From positions 238,627,164-238,691,163 of the forward strand of contig NC_073745.1 of assembly GCF_029784135.1 (NCBI RefSeq): a DNA stretch of 64,000 nucleotides, in the 5' to 3' direction. The stretch's first letter is position 1, and each line of letters begins with the position of its first letter. The notes under the pieces are model-generated. The model was not told the origin of the DNA. It searched no databases and saw only the letters and a program-made list of their open reading frames with translations. A program made the position numbers and the translations under genes. This DNA comes from Toxorhynchites rutilus septentrionalis. Taxonomy: Eukaryota; Arthropoda; Insecta; Diptera; Culicidae. Of this stretch, positions 36,833-47,857 are shown piece after piece.

Positions 36833-37733
36833 GGGGAAATGTGGTTAAAATGAACACCCTAAGGAATATGCCCATTTACTGCGCCCACATACTGCTACAG
36901 TCTCCGTTCTTCCATGAATATTATAGCTTTATTAATTGTTGTTTAAGATATCAAACGATTTACATTATAAAAAATAAAAATAATACATATTTCATTAAAA
37001 GAAAAATAGTTGTAAAATCAAACATTTTTTAGTGTGTGGTTAAAATGATCACCTAGTGGTGGTAAAATAAACACCTGTACATATAATTTTAAATGGGTTA
37101 GATTTATACGTTGCTTCATGTCCAAATTTGTTTGAATCATTATTGAGAAAGTAGGTATATCCATGAAATAATCTGGGCCTATTCACCTAGAGTAGTAATT
37201 AGAATTTCCTCATACGTACATAAACGTAGTAAGAAATACATAACGCTTCACATATTGAGTTTGGTTTTGTTTGGGGTGGCATATTTTCCCAGGGTCAAGG
37301 CCACAAAGGGAACACATTGCAGGGCAACATGTGATATGGTGTATCAGCTCCCAAAAAAACATAACATTGTAAGTCGATATCCGGTGGTGGCTCATTTTAC
37401 ATAACAAAGCAATTTCGAATGCTAATCAATCGCTGAAATCAAACAAAATATCTGTTTACCTTCGTCCAAACTGATAATTTGTCGAAGATATCAGGTCGAA
37501 AAACTTAAATTTCCCGGGAAATTTCTTGAATACGATGCACGCAAAATTACATCCAAATGACTACTTGTTTTTTTCTACATTTGACAGTTTCATGCATAAC
37601 AGGGTGTCTTAAATAGCTTCATATGTTCTAAGAACAGGATAATTAAGAAGTATCGATTGGTTTTTAGTTGAATCATCGGAATTTGAGCACAGGTTCATTT
37701 TATCAACCCTGTTTATTTTATCCGCATTTCCCG
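36833..37733. mobile_element. TA-flanked TIR element, 901 bp, non-autonomous
   Basis: Left end GGGGAAATGTGGTTAAAATG; right end in complement CGGGAAATGCGGATAAAATA, about 25 bp of imperfect TIR. TA at 36,831-36,832 and 37,734-37,735. An internal direct copy of the terminal motif (GTGGTTAAAATGATCACC) lies at about 37,037. No transposase. The element splits an older repeat whose halves (36,780-36,830 and 37,736-38,050) match consecutive sequence at about 29,216-29,520 in the palindrome arm. Confidence 0.75.
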
Positions 37734-38233
37734 TATGTATGCTAGCTGGAGCAACACTGTACTTGATAATGTGATAATGATGATCATGGTTTGAATTAAA
37801 GAGACATTATAAATAAATTTAAATTATAAAATTTCTCAGTTCATTCGTCTCCTACCTTAGTAAAGACGAATTTGTAAACTAAACTAAACTCTCGGCCTTG
37901 AGAAAGACCATCTGCGAAACCTCGCTGCCGTTCTGTCGCTAGCTGGATAACTGACGAATCGTGAATGCTATGAAATTGCGAATAGCGCGTTCATACTCAA
38001 TAAATTGAAAACGAGCGGTGCCTCAATTGCAACATTAGAGAAAACAAATTGTCCGTAGAACGAATGTTGGTGTGAAAATGGTGTTTTCGAAATTTATTTT
38101 GATTCCAAATGTCTTTAAATTGCCTAAGATCTATTGCCATCTCGGAAAAAATGACAATAATCGACACTCTAGGATTTAATTTTTTTTTCCGAATACGAGA
38201 CAAACGTATGGTTTTGGGTGCCAATAAAAATAG

Positions 38234-38611
38234 TTATCTCGATTTTTCATTCGGAACTTGCTGCGAAATGTTGATTTGCATGATAACATACCCTATGTAT
38301 TATATTATATTATTATCTAATAAAAAATGTTTGTCGAAAATCGATTTTCAGACGGAAAAATGCCCAAGTGCCAAAAAATTTTTGTTGACAATTTTTTTTC
38401 CGAGTTAACATTAGATAATGACGTTTTCTGCAATTATATGACATTTAGCATAAAAAATTGAAAACCCCGATTTCGGTGATTTTTTGGTTCTCCAAAAACT
38501 CAAATTGTAACGTCTAGTAAATGAAGTCCGAATGAGGTAAAATTTTGCATTGGTTATATTATCATGCAAATCAACATTTCGCAGCAAGATCCGAATGAAA
38601 AATCGAGATAA
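38234..38611. repeat. Foldback repeat: 57-bp inverted arms, 264-base loop
   Basis: 38,234-38,290 and 38,555-38,611 are inverted copies with about two mismatches (TTATCTCGATTTTTCATTCG at the outer edge). No TSD recognised and no coding capacity. Probably a MITE-like foldback. Confidence 0.8.
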
Positions 38612-40960
38612 CGAGGGTGTCAGTCTACATCCATACAGAAGCCTTGTATATTTTTCTGAACGACGATCAAAATATAAATCATTGCATTCGAATTAAGGAA
38701 AAGTAAGGATTTACTGGTCCTCGTGATTGCGAACTGCCGTGGCATGATTATGAGAGTTCCAGGAAAATGATCATAATTCAAATTATTTTAAACCTTTTGG
38801 TTTTATGTATAGTTCCGTTTCATTCGCTCTGGAAATGATTCTCCTCTCTGAACACTTTCTGAACATGAAGATCTTAATCCATAAACAGAATTCCTAATCA
38901 GAATTCTTCATGAAATGACCAAGTTAGACATGCTTTTCTAATTGGTAATATTATTGACAGACAATTGAATGGTGTACGAAGAATTCAAAAATGATACTTC
39001 CCTCTTATTCTGAGTACTTGTTGTAACATCGTAAGACTCAATATTAGAAGTTTTTACTTATGAAAAGTTAGTGATTTATCGTATCTTATAATACAAACGA
39101 ATGAGCAACAGAAAAGCAAGTGCTTCAATCGAATGATTTTTTTCCGGTAAAATGTGGAAAGTGTCAGTAAAAATATTTGAACGAGAGTGAATATTTGTTC
39201 GTAGATTATGAAATAGCACAGAACGTTTATTCAAATGACACAACCCAGATTTCCTGAAGCCACAACTGAAGCAATGGGTTTATTTTAGCACAGCTTTGGG
39301 AAACGGTCTCCATCGAATGACGAACGCTGGCAATGAACATTGTTGAAGAAAAATACAGTAATTGAATATTCATTTTATTCCAATGGACTCATATGGGACT
39401 ACGATTGTTCAATTGTCCCGTAGCTCGTGCCACATCGATATACAACTTCCGCCAACTGTTTTTCTTATTCGTCTCCGTCGCTCAAACGTCGGACGACGTT
39501 TGTCGCGGCCAACCGACAAAACCGTTACAACCTGCTCCACCCAAAAGCGGCTGTGTAAATCTGCTATTCATGTATTGTGCCAGCCCCGAACGGATATGTC
39601 CTTTTTGTGCGCCCATCGCGGGCGAAAACCCCTCCGCAATTGTGGTCGATTTCTCTGATTCGTTGAATGGCGCGGAAAGGCGAATCAAAGCTCCACTATT
39701 TTGCTGCCACGCGAACAACGGAAGGCCGGCATTCTCTCAAAACAAAATTACAACCAACGAAAGGCAATATAACATTTCTATTATTTTCAGCTTTTCTGTT
39801 TTTGCAGACCGATCAGGTTGATTCATCGCCAGCACGCCTTGGCCACGCTTTTCCGCGGCACCAGGCTGGCAATTCAAACACTCCCGGCTCGGGTACCATG
39901 TTTATAGCTTCATTCCTCCCATTGCAAGAGCTTACTGTTGGGAAAACGCTGTTATTTGCATCTCATGCTGCCATAAATATGCATATCCTTGTCCACACAT
40001 GGGTGCCTGTTTGTGTGTGAACAAGTGTGGTTTGTTCTGCTTCAAGTGTTCGGGAGAGAGAAACTAGAAAAGTACTCACAGAAAGGCAGCAGAGTTGATC
40101 CTTTTGACATTCATGAAAAGCTTTTTTTTTCGCATTTTTTCGCACATCAGGTTTGTGTCTGGTGTGGGAGAAATAGTAAGAAAGTAAGTATACGTTGCGA
40201 AAAATTATGCAACCTGTACTTTGCACCGCAAGCGGTTTGGCCTTGCCATCCGCTCCTAGATCCAATGACCGTAAAGTGCTGAAGTGCATGAGCTATAATT
40301 TCTGACAATTTATGATGAAGGAAATTACGGTTCATAATGTGCCATCAACAGCAAGCGTGGGAGCTAAACTCGCTCACCGGCAGCCGAGGGACGAATATTG
40401 CGTCTCACATCAAATTTCGTTAGTTTACTGCACAGTCCATAGTTGGAATCTGGAACCCCGATTGCTCATCGTGATGTCCAGGCAACGAATGGGAATGCTA
40501 ATTAGTCTACAAATTCACGGCCGAGAAGGTGAAAATTTTCACATTGTTTTATTTACACAAATTTCGACTAGACTCTTGTTTTTACTCGTTACAAAAGAGC
40601 CCCAAGGCGAACAATGGCAACTGATGAACCAGCGCTAAATAATTATCTGGATTGTCGGAAAATTGTTTCCGCTGTGGGCGGAATTGACGCTCGCCGAATC
40701 GAAGCGAAAGTACCGAAGATCCACAGTAACCGTCGAACGGATATATTGAATTAATTATGCAGAAAATTAGCCATCATCGTTAATCTTCGCAATACGCTCA
40801 CGCGAAGGAAACGGCCAAACCTTGCTGTGATGATGAGGGGGAGTGATTAATTTCATTAAATGTTGGTGGTGAGCATCCGCCAGAGTTATCAACAGGAACA
40901 AAAGGAAGGGTATTGTTTCGAAGGGGATGAAATATTCTGGCAGTGGTGAACCGCCGGATT
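38612..40960. other. No gene assigned; a more GC-rich, possibly exon-like patch at 39.4-40.3 kb
   Basis: 39,393-39,821 (plus) is open for 142 codons and starts with a hydrophobic stretch (FRQLFFLFVSVAQT) followed by a Cys-containing part (CRGQP, CPFCAP), like a small secreted protein, but two other frames in the same place are open too and no family is recognised. Treat as a possible coding exon only. The rest of the stretch is AT-rich without visible features. Confidence 0.25.
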
Positions 40961-40961
40961 A

Positions 40962-42254
40962 GAGGGTGTGTCACATCAAATTGCATCACGGAAAAAACGC
41001 TGTAGAAATTCTTAGACCGATCCTTTTGAAAATTTTAGACAGTAAAATAAAAACTATTAAACAACTTTTGGCATTTTCTGTTTATTCATACTTCGAGCCC
41101 AAGCCCGTATACTCGCACCTTCCTCTTTACCCCGTCCATAAGGTTCTGTACAACGTCAGGTTGTAGTTTTTTTTTAACAGAAATCCATTTTCTCTTGAAG
41201 TCCGCCTCCGATTTGACAACTTTTGGGTTCTTCCGGAGGGCCTGCTTCATAATCGCCCAATATTTCTCTATTGGGCGAAGCTCCGGCGCGTTGGGCGGGT
41301 TCATTTCCTTTGGCACGAAGGTGACCCCGTTGGCTTCGTACCACTCCAACACGGCCTTTGAATAGTGACACGAAGCGAGATCCGGCCAGAAGATGGTCGG
41401 GCCCTCGTGCTGCTTCAAAAGTGGTAGTAAGCGCTTCTGTAGGCACTTCTTAAGGTAAACCTGCCCGTTTACCGTGCCGGTCATCACGAAGGGGGCGCTC
41501 CACTTTCCGCAAGAGCAGATCGCTTGCCACATCATGTACTTTTTGGCAAACTTTGATAGTTTCTGCTTGCGAATCTCCTCCGGAACGCTGAATTTGTCCT
41601 CTGCGGAGAAGAACAACAGGCCCGGCAGCTGACGAAAGTCCGCTTTGACGTAGGTTTCGTCGTCCATTACCAGGCAATGCGGCTTCGTCAGCATTTCGGT
41701 GTACAGCTTCCGGGCTCGCGTCTTCCCCACCATGTTTTGCCTTTCGTCGCGGTTAGGAGCCTTCTGAACCTTGTATGTACGCAGGCCCTCCCGCTGCTTG
41801 GTCCGCTGGACGAATGAACTTGACAAATTCAGATTATTGGCGACATCCCGGACCGAACTTCTCGGATCACGTCTAAACTGCTTAACTACGCGCTTGTGAT
41901 CTTTTTCACTGACGGAGCATCCATTTTTGCCGTTCTTCACCTTCCGGTCGATGGTTAGGTTCTCGAAGTATCGTTTTAGTACTCTGCTGACCGTGGATTG
42001 GACGATTCCCAACATCTTACCGATGTCCCGATGTGACAACTCCGGATTCTCGAAATGAGTGCACAGGATTAATTCACGACGCTCTTTTTCGTTCGACGAC
42101 ATTTTTCCAAATTTACGAAAAATTGACAGTGAAGCATGGCCAACGTGATCTATACACTCTTATCTGATTATAAGCGAAAGCTGAAGATATAATTCCTAAA
42201 AATTAAATTTCTACAGCGTTTTTTCCGTGATGCAATTTGATGTGACACACCCTT
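40962..42254 (-). mobile_element. Complete Tc1/mariner-superfamily element, DD37E (ITmD37E type)
   Basis: 1,293 bp between TA dinucleotides (40,960-40,961 and 42,255-42,256). Terminal inverted repeats of about 48 bp, differing only at the first base: left GAGGGTGTGTCACATCAAAT, right in complement AAGGGTGTGTCACATCAAAT. One intact transposase gene fills it, so the copy looks potentially autonomous. DD37E elements of this kind were described from mosquitoes. Confidence 0.95.
41086..42102 (-). CDS. DD37E transposase (ITmD37E family), apparently intact
   Basis: 338 codons, no stop or frameshift, start ATG at 42,102 (MSSNEKERRE) about 150 bp inside the TIR. Two helix-turn-helix units are visible in the N-terminal 110 residues (ELSHRDIGKMLGIVQSTVSR, then DPRSSVRDVANNLNLSSSFV). 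Catalytic triad: Asp147 in VMDDETYVKAD, Asp241 in IFWPDLASCH and Glu279 in LRPIEKYW; exactly 37 residues separate the last two, the defining spacing of the ITmD37E family. Length is usual for Tc1/mariner transposases (about 340). It binds its TIRs, excises the element and inserts at TA. The frame is GC-richer than its AT-rich surroundings, as expected of recently arrived DNA. Confidence 0.95.
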   Translation of the reverse strand: MSSNEKERRELILCTHFENPELSHRDIGKMLGIVQSTVSRVLKRYFENLTIDRKVKNGKNGCSVSEKDHKRVVKQFRRDPRSSVRDVANNLNLSSSFVQRTKQREGLRTYKVQKAPNRDERQNMVGKTRARKLYTEMLTKPHCLVMDDETYVKADFRQLPGLLFFSAEDKFSVPEEIRKQKLSKFAKKYMMWQAICSCGKWSAPFVMTGTVNGQVYLKKCLQKRLLPLLKQHEGPTIFWPDLASCHYSKAVLEWYEANGVTFVPKEMNPPNAPELRPIEKYWAIMKQALRKNPKVVKSEADFKRKWISVKKKLQPDVVQNLMDGVKRKVRVYGLGLEV

Positions 42255-42256
42255 TA

Positions 42257-44448
42257 TAGTACCACTGCATTGTTGGACGGCACCAAAGTAATGATCGCTT
42301 CCGACATACCTTGATGATTTTGTACACTCATATGTTGCGTGAATATTGATTCAAACGGATATGTGTAGCATCCGCCGCTGCTCTGATGTTCGGTTGGGTT
42401 TCAGTTCGACGCTAGGTTTCATTTCCGTTCATTTGCAGCATTTGCACAATTCACCTCAACTGCGTTTTGGACTATTTATCACTTTCTGCACTTGGGGACT
42501 TTAGGGTATTTGCTATCCAGTTGTATAACCAAGCTTCACAAAGTTTTGAAAAAAATTTTCCTAAATAGAGAAAGGCACACAGATCTGCTGGTGGTGCTTT
42601 TGGTTTAATTCAAATAGCCATGTCACGTACATTCCTAAAAAAAACCTATGGATTCCTAATCACAACAATGCGGTCTTTCACACGTCGTATTTGGTCATGG
42701 TTCGTACCCCGAGACCCTCAAACCGACCAAGTAGAAAGGATTCGAAACATTTCCAGCGGTACAGGAAGCTTCAATAAATTGTGCAAATGGCATAAAATTA
42801 CAGATATACGCGAGTTTTTGAAACTCGACAATTGGCATAGCAGGAATATTTCCAAACTGACTCTCAGCTTTCAACTATGGTGTTCTGGACATCTGGTATT
42901 CCAGGTTGTTTCTTTTTCGATAGTCCTATAGAGCAATTCCACACCAAATCAACCGATTTCTTTAAAACTTAAATCAAGATGTCTGATGAAAATATTATGT
43001 ACGACAATTTTTTGAGAAATTACTAATCTAATTAGAAAAAAAATCTTACTCAAAAATTTAATTCAATGTCAAAATCTGTCAAATGCTTAAAAGACCCACC
43101 CTTCGATATCGTTAGGTATATTTTAATTTTAAATATCTTTTGACTGAACAAGTTTTAACATAGAGTGGTACGGTGTTCGACTCTCCAAAATAGAAATATA
43201 TTCGTAACCAATTGAGGAAAATATTTTAAAAATGCGAATGGATTCCATTTTTCAAATTTCTTTTCTTTAAAATATATGAAATTTCAACATATTAAATTTC
43301 ATAAATTTTCAAAAATATATATCCCTATTTTAGAGATTCCGATACCACAACACTGTATGTCAAAATTTATTGAATTAAAAAGGATTTTGTAATAAAAATA
43401 TATTTTAAAATATCGAAGGGAGGTCTTTTAAAACATTAATGTTTTTAACATAATATTCAATTTCTGAGCAAGATTTTTTTACGGTTTATGCTATTTTTAA
43501 AACAGTATTATTATATTTATTTATTTTTTCATTTTCGTCAAACAAATGTAGACTACATACTTATATATTAATGTTACAATGTTTTCTTAAGTTAAATATT
43601 ATTCCTACGGTACATATTTTTTTAGCTGTTTTTTTATTCATTGTTTTGTCAATTAATTCGCAGTGCTGATTGTATATACGCATCATGCGAACGATAGGAG
43701 CGTTGTTTGCATAATTTGTTCTGGATGTTTTGGTTAGAAACAAATTGCGTGTTCTTAGTTGACGCCCAGGAACATAGAAATTATTTTTTTCTAGTAATTC
43801 AGCTGATTGTACTCGTTGCGAAACTAGATCATTAACATAAGAAAGCATTGCAAATTTACGGCGTTCCTTTAGTGCTTGGATGTTTATGAGCATGCAGCGT
43901 GCTTCATATGAAGGAAGTGGAAATGAGGTTCAACTTACGGAGTGCAAATTAGAGAAACTGTTTCTGGACTGACTCAATGCGTTCTTCATGTACGACCATA
44001 TACGGTGTTCTGGACATCTCGACAACTTTTCCGTACAGCTTAAGCCTGAGCATGAGCTTTGGTAGACTGTACACTTCGTAGTTGCTCTCCGTGATTAACC
44101 TAAACCAACGAAGTTGCAAGAAGAACACACTGAATGACGCTTGGGAGTAGCAAACCATTCTCATTGTGCAAGTTTCGGTGATTCGAGCTTTACATAGTCA
44201 ATAACGATGCCGGCCACGTCCTTACAGCCACCAGGGGAAGGGAAGGAATGTTAGTATGATATTCGCCGTCCGAAGGCCAGAAGGGTCGCCTCTATAGCAT
44301 AGTTCGATTATCAAGGATGGGGTAGTTGTTAGTGGGGAAAGATAATAATCAGGATTCACTGAGATAGGTGATGTGATTATGTAAAGGCGTACTCTCGACC
44401 ACTCGACCAAATGGGATTCCGAAAATCTCATATCATACGGCCATCTTG
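42257..44448. other. No recognised gene; AT-rich, one foldback repeat
   Basis: A plus-strand 103-codon frame (42,620-42,931) and a minus-strand 110-codon frame (43,893-43,561) have no known motifs and are probably chance. An imperfect inverted repeat pairs 43,035-43,120 with 43,401-43,481. Confidence 0.4.
43035..43481. repeat. Imperfect foldback repeat, arms about 85 bp
   Basis: Left arm includes AAAAGACCCACCCTTCGATAT; the right arm in complement reads AAAAGACCTCCCTTCGATAT. Similarity continues outward through AAAAATCTTACTC / AAAAATCTTGCTC. About 80% alike by eye, loop about 280 bases. Confidence 0.6.
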
Positions 44449-44611
44449 GGGCAACCTGAGAAGGTCACCTAGAGGCTTCGTCTAGAATTAATCGGACCGA
44501 TACGCGTAAACGCGCGTACTAATTTATATAAATCGCAGCGACGGAACTTTATCTTTGAACAAACTGGGGAGGTCACAGAGAGAACTTCTTCAAATTTAAT
44601 CGGTTCGACTA
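44449..44611. repeat. Minisatellite, left part (about 110-bp unit)
   Basis: One and a half units: CTGAGAAGGTCACCTAGAG, then AATTAATCGGACCGATA, TTATATAAATCGCAGCGACGG, ACTTTATCTTTG, followed by a second GGGGAGGTCACAGAGAGA...TTTAATCGG. The same unit continues at 47,397-47,640 on the far side of the LINE. Confidence 0.7.
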
Positions 44612-47388
44612 TATATCCTGTATATTCCTCCCGACCGCAGTCGTGACGTGGGGGCTTATGATTCCCATTTAGCTTGTGTGCGCGAGTTGTGTGACCGTGC
44701 GTCCTCTGATGACACAGTTTTAATATGTGGTGATTACAATCAGCCTCATATTGCGTGGGAACTGCATGCCGATTATGTTGTTAACCTGAACCCCTCGCTG
44801 ACTACCGCTGCGCATGCTGCTCTATTAGATGGAGTCACCTTTCTCGAGCTCCAGCAACGCAACTCCATTCATAATTTTCGTGGCCGCACATTGGATCTGG
44901 TTTTCTGCGCACCCGACATTAACATAGCTATTAGCGAATCCGTATCGCCACTGTTACCGGTGGATCTGCACCATCCACCATTAGAACTGTCGTTAACTGT
45001 CGTACAGGTGGAGTAGTGTCGGCTGCTGAGGAACGCAACGAAGCCAAAAAACCGTTGAATTACTCTAAAATTGATTTCACTGCATTCAATGAGTTTCTGT
45101 GTAGCTACGATTGGAGTGTCCTTGGTCAGGACGTTAACAACATGGCGACGCTCTTTTGCGAAATTGTCTGTAGCTGGCTAGTAACAAATACTCCACGAAA
45201 AAAACCTCAGATGTCTCCAGCATGGAATACTCCACTCCTACGAGTTCTAAGGCGCGACAAAAATTCCTGCCAACGCAGGTTGTGTCGTCGACGAACTTTT
45301 GAAACAAAACACAACTTTCAACTCGCTAGCAATGCATACCGCAGTCTTAACGCAACTCTCTACAAATCATATGTACTTCGTGTCCAGACGAACTTGCGCA
45401 CCCCGTTCGAAGCCGAATGTGCTGCAGCTAATGTTCCGGAGGCTTTAATAGACTTGCGGTCAATCGCTATTACTCCACAGATGATTGAGAGAAGCGTAAA
45501 AAAATTGAAACGGTCAACAGTTCCTGGCCCAGATGGCATTCCAGCAATAGTTTTCTGTCGCTGTGCTTCAGCTTTGGCTTTGCCACTCTCCCGTATCTAC
45601 ACTGCTTCGCTGGATCAAGGATTTTTTCCAGATGTGTGGATGCACTCCTATATGTTTCCCGTCTTCAAAAAAGGATATAAGTACAACGTGATTCACTATC
45701 GCGGGATAACCAGCCTTTCTGCCGCATCTAAGCTATTTGAGATGATCGTGAACGATGTTGTCTTCTTCGAAGTGAAGAGCTATACAACATGGTTTTATGC
45801 CAGGACGCTCGGTTAGCACAAATCTTCTAGAGTTCTCATCGTTTTGTGTCAACCGCCTTGGAGAGGGAGCTCAAGTTCCAAAATATATATTTTTATCAAG
45901 GCTCATATGGCGTTAGCCTGACGGGGCCGGAGTTCAATATTTTGACAATTTTTCTTATTTTCAATGTTAGTAATATTTAACCGATTACTCGCGGTCGGCT
46001 CGAGGTTAGTATTACAAGTGTTCTCGTAATTGGGATGTTGCTGTCTCCAATGCTCTGTACGTGTGTCCGACACGGGATACTTTCATTGGGATGCAGCTGA
46101 CCATTAATCAGCAACGCCCCCCTAGTATGTACCCCATATCTAGCGTGGTGCGTCTTCTCGACTCGAGGAATCCAGGATAGAATGGTCACTAGCCTGTTGA
46201 TGCAGAGCTCAAGTTGATGCTATTTATACCGACATAAAAGCCGCTTTCGACCGAATTGTCCACCGCATCCTGTTGAGTAAACTATCTCGTCTTGGTGCTT
46301 CTGAAGGATTCATCTACTGGCTGAGGTCATACCTTTCTGGAAGGACGCTCCGTGTTAAGCTCCAGTCTCCGTTTGCTGTTTGTTCGGGAGTTCCACAAGG
46401 CAGCAATCTTGGGCCACTGCTGTTTGCGATATTTTACAACGACGTGTCGCTTATTTTCGCATCCGGCGGTGTATCGATCTACGCAGACGATTTGAAGATC
46501 TATCTGGCTATCAAAACTCTCGAGGATGCAGAGCTTGCTTGACCAGTTCGTATGCTGGTGCCGGCTGAACAAACTTACCATCAGCATTACTAAGTGGTGA
46601 TCATGAGTTTTTATCGCAAAAGACAGCCAATTATATTTGAGTACATGATTGATGATACCATCTTGGAGAGAGTAAGTCAGGTCAACGACTTGGGTGTAGC
46701 GCTCGACTCTAAACTCACCTTCGACGCACACCGCTCTGCGCTGATCACTAAAGCTAATCGTCAGCTTGGGTTCATTTCAAGAATACCTAGGGACTTCACC
46801 GATCCTTACTGCCTAAAGTCACTCTACTGTTCTCTTGTAAGGCCAATTCTTGAAACCGCATCGGTAGTTTGGAACCCTGACCAACACATGTGGAGCTTCA
46901 GGATTGAACGAATTCAGAAACGCTTCATCCGTAGAGCGCTCAGGCATCTACCTTGGCGTGATCCACGGAATCTGCCGCCATATATAGCTAGATGTCGATT
47001 ACTGAATCTGGATACTCTTGAACGTCGTAGGCGTATTCAACAAGCCACTTTCGTTGCCAAACTAATTTGTGGTGAATTAGATGCACCTAACTTGCAACAA
47101 ATGGTTAACTTTCGCGCTCCCAGCCGAATCCTACGATCCTCGTATTTGCTGCAAATGTTCCCGCATCGTTCAACGTTTGGTCAGCATGAACCGATAACGG
47201 GAATTATAAGGACATTTTCATTAGTAGAACTTTTTTTTTTGATTTCGGAGAACCGTCACAACGCTTCAGAAACAGGATCGAGAATTCTAATGTGCTTAAT
47301 GTCATGTATTAATGTGTTTTTAACTAGTTATAAGTATTTTATTTCATTAAGACGATGTTGTCAGATGAATTTAAATTCAAACAAATAA
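44612..47388 (+). pseudogene. 5'-truncated LINE ORF2 (Jockey/R1-type), split by a nested insertion
   Basis: Plus-strand ORF2 starting inside the endonuclease (YILYIPPDRSRD) with GDYNQPHIAW and DLHHPPL; stop at 45,016, then the linker (NYSKIDFTAFNEFL) and start of RT with STVPGPDGIPAIVF (about 45,518) and a frameshift near 45,776. After the insertion at 45,878-46,204 the RT resumes (DAIYTDIKAAFDR, GVPQGSNLGPLLF, YADDLKIY with catalytic Asp pair, about 46,481), with another frameshift near 46,545. The thumb/C-terminal region is open on 46,594-47,388 (ANRQLGFISR, LVRPILE, RIERIQKRFI). The family is that of 1-5.7 kb by the shared linker. Defective: no ORF1, no endonuclease N-terminus, at least three lesions. 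Confidence 0.85.
45878..46204 (-). mobile_element. Nested 3' end of the RNase H LINE, with 11-bp TSD
   Basis: About 320 bp nearly the same as 2088-2406 (AAGGCTCATATGGCGTTAGC, CGATTACTCGCGGT), i.e. the 3' UTR of the LINE at 2.1-3.6 kb, in minus orientation. GAGCTCAAGTT at 45,867-45,877 and 46,205-46,215 is the target-site duplication. About eight bases (TGTTGATG) at the 5' junction are not from the element. The host ORF2 reads through cleanly once insert and one TSD are ignored (GAQV then DAIYTD). Confidence 0.9.
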
Positions 47389-47396
47389 ACAAATAT

Positions 47397-47640
47397 AACT
47401 CGCGTACTCTTTATTCAACTCCAGTCGCAGCGACGGAGAATTATATTCAGGAAATCTGAGAAGGTTAACGAGATAAATCGTCTAAAATTAATCTGAGCAG
47501 CGATCTTCTATTATTCAAGACGTGTATTCTTTATATAAATCATATCACAGGGAAGGAGCACTATCTTTGGAAAACCTAAGAAGTCCATCGAGAGAATTCC
47601 TCTAAAATTAATCAGACCGCCGATATATACGTATTTTTCG
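47397..47640. repeat. Minisatellite, right part (about two units)
   Basis: CAGTCGCAGCGACGG, AATCTGAGAAGG, AAAATTAATCTGAGC and then a second ACGTGTATTCTTTATATAAAT, GGAGCACTATCTTTGG, AAAATTAATCAGACCG: diverged units of the array at 44,449-44,611. Confidence 0.7.
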
Positions 47641-47857
47641 AAAACACTCGATTTATTTTTAAAACAGTATGCGTATGACACATTTAATAGTACACACATA
47701 CAGTTAATTTACAGTTATTACAGCTTCAATTGTTTACATTGCTTACATTGTAAGATTCTCTGTGTATAATAAACAATAATCTATAATATGTACCTTACAG
47801 TGAATCTGAAATTTAAACCAAAACCGACAGGATAAAATGAAAAGCGTGTAATAGTTA

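Noticed and set aside
41174..41677. Shorter minus-strand frames of 75-90 codons
   Set aside because: They overlap the intact DD37E transposase in another frame and are shadows of it.
42620..42931. Small basic protein of 103 codons
   Set aside because: No motif, no Kozak-type support and no second exon seen; kept only as a note.
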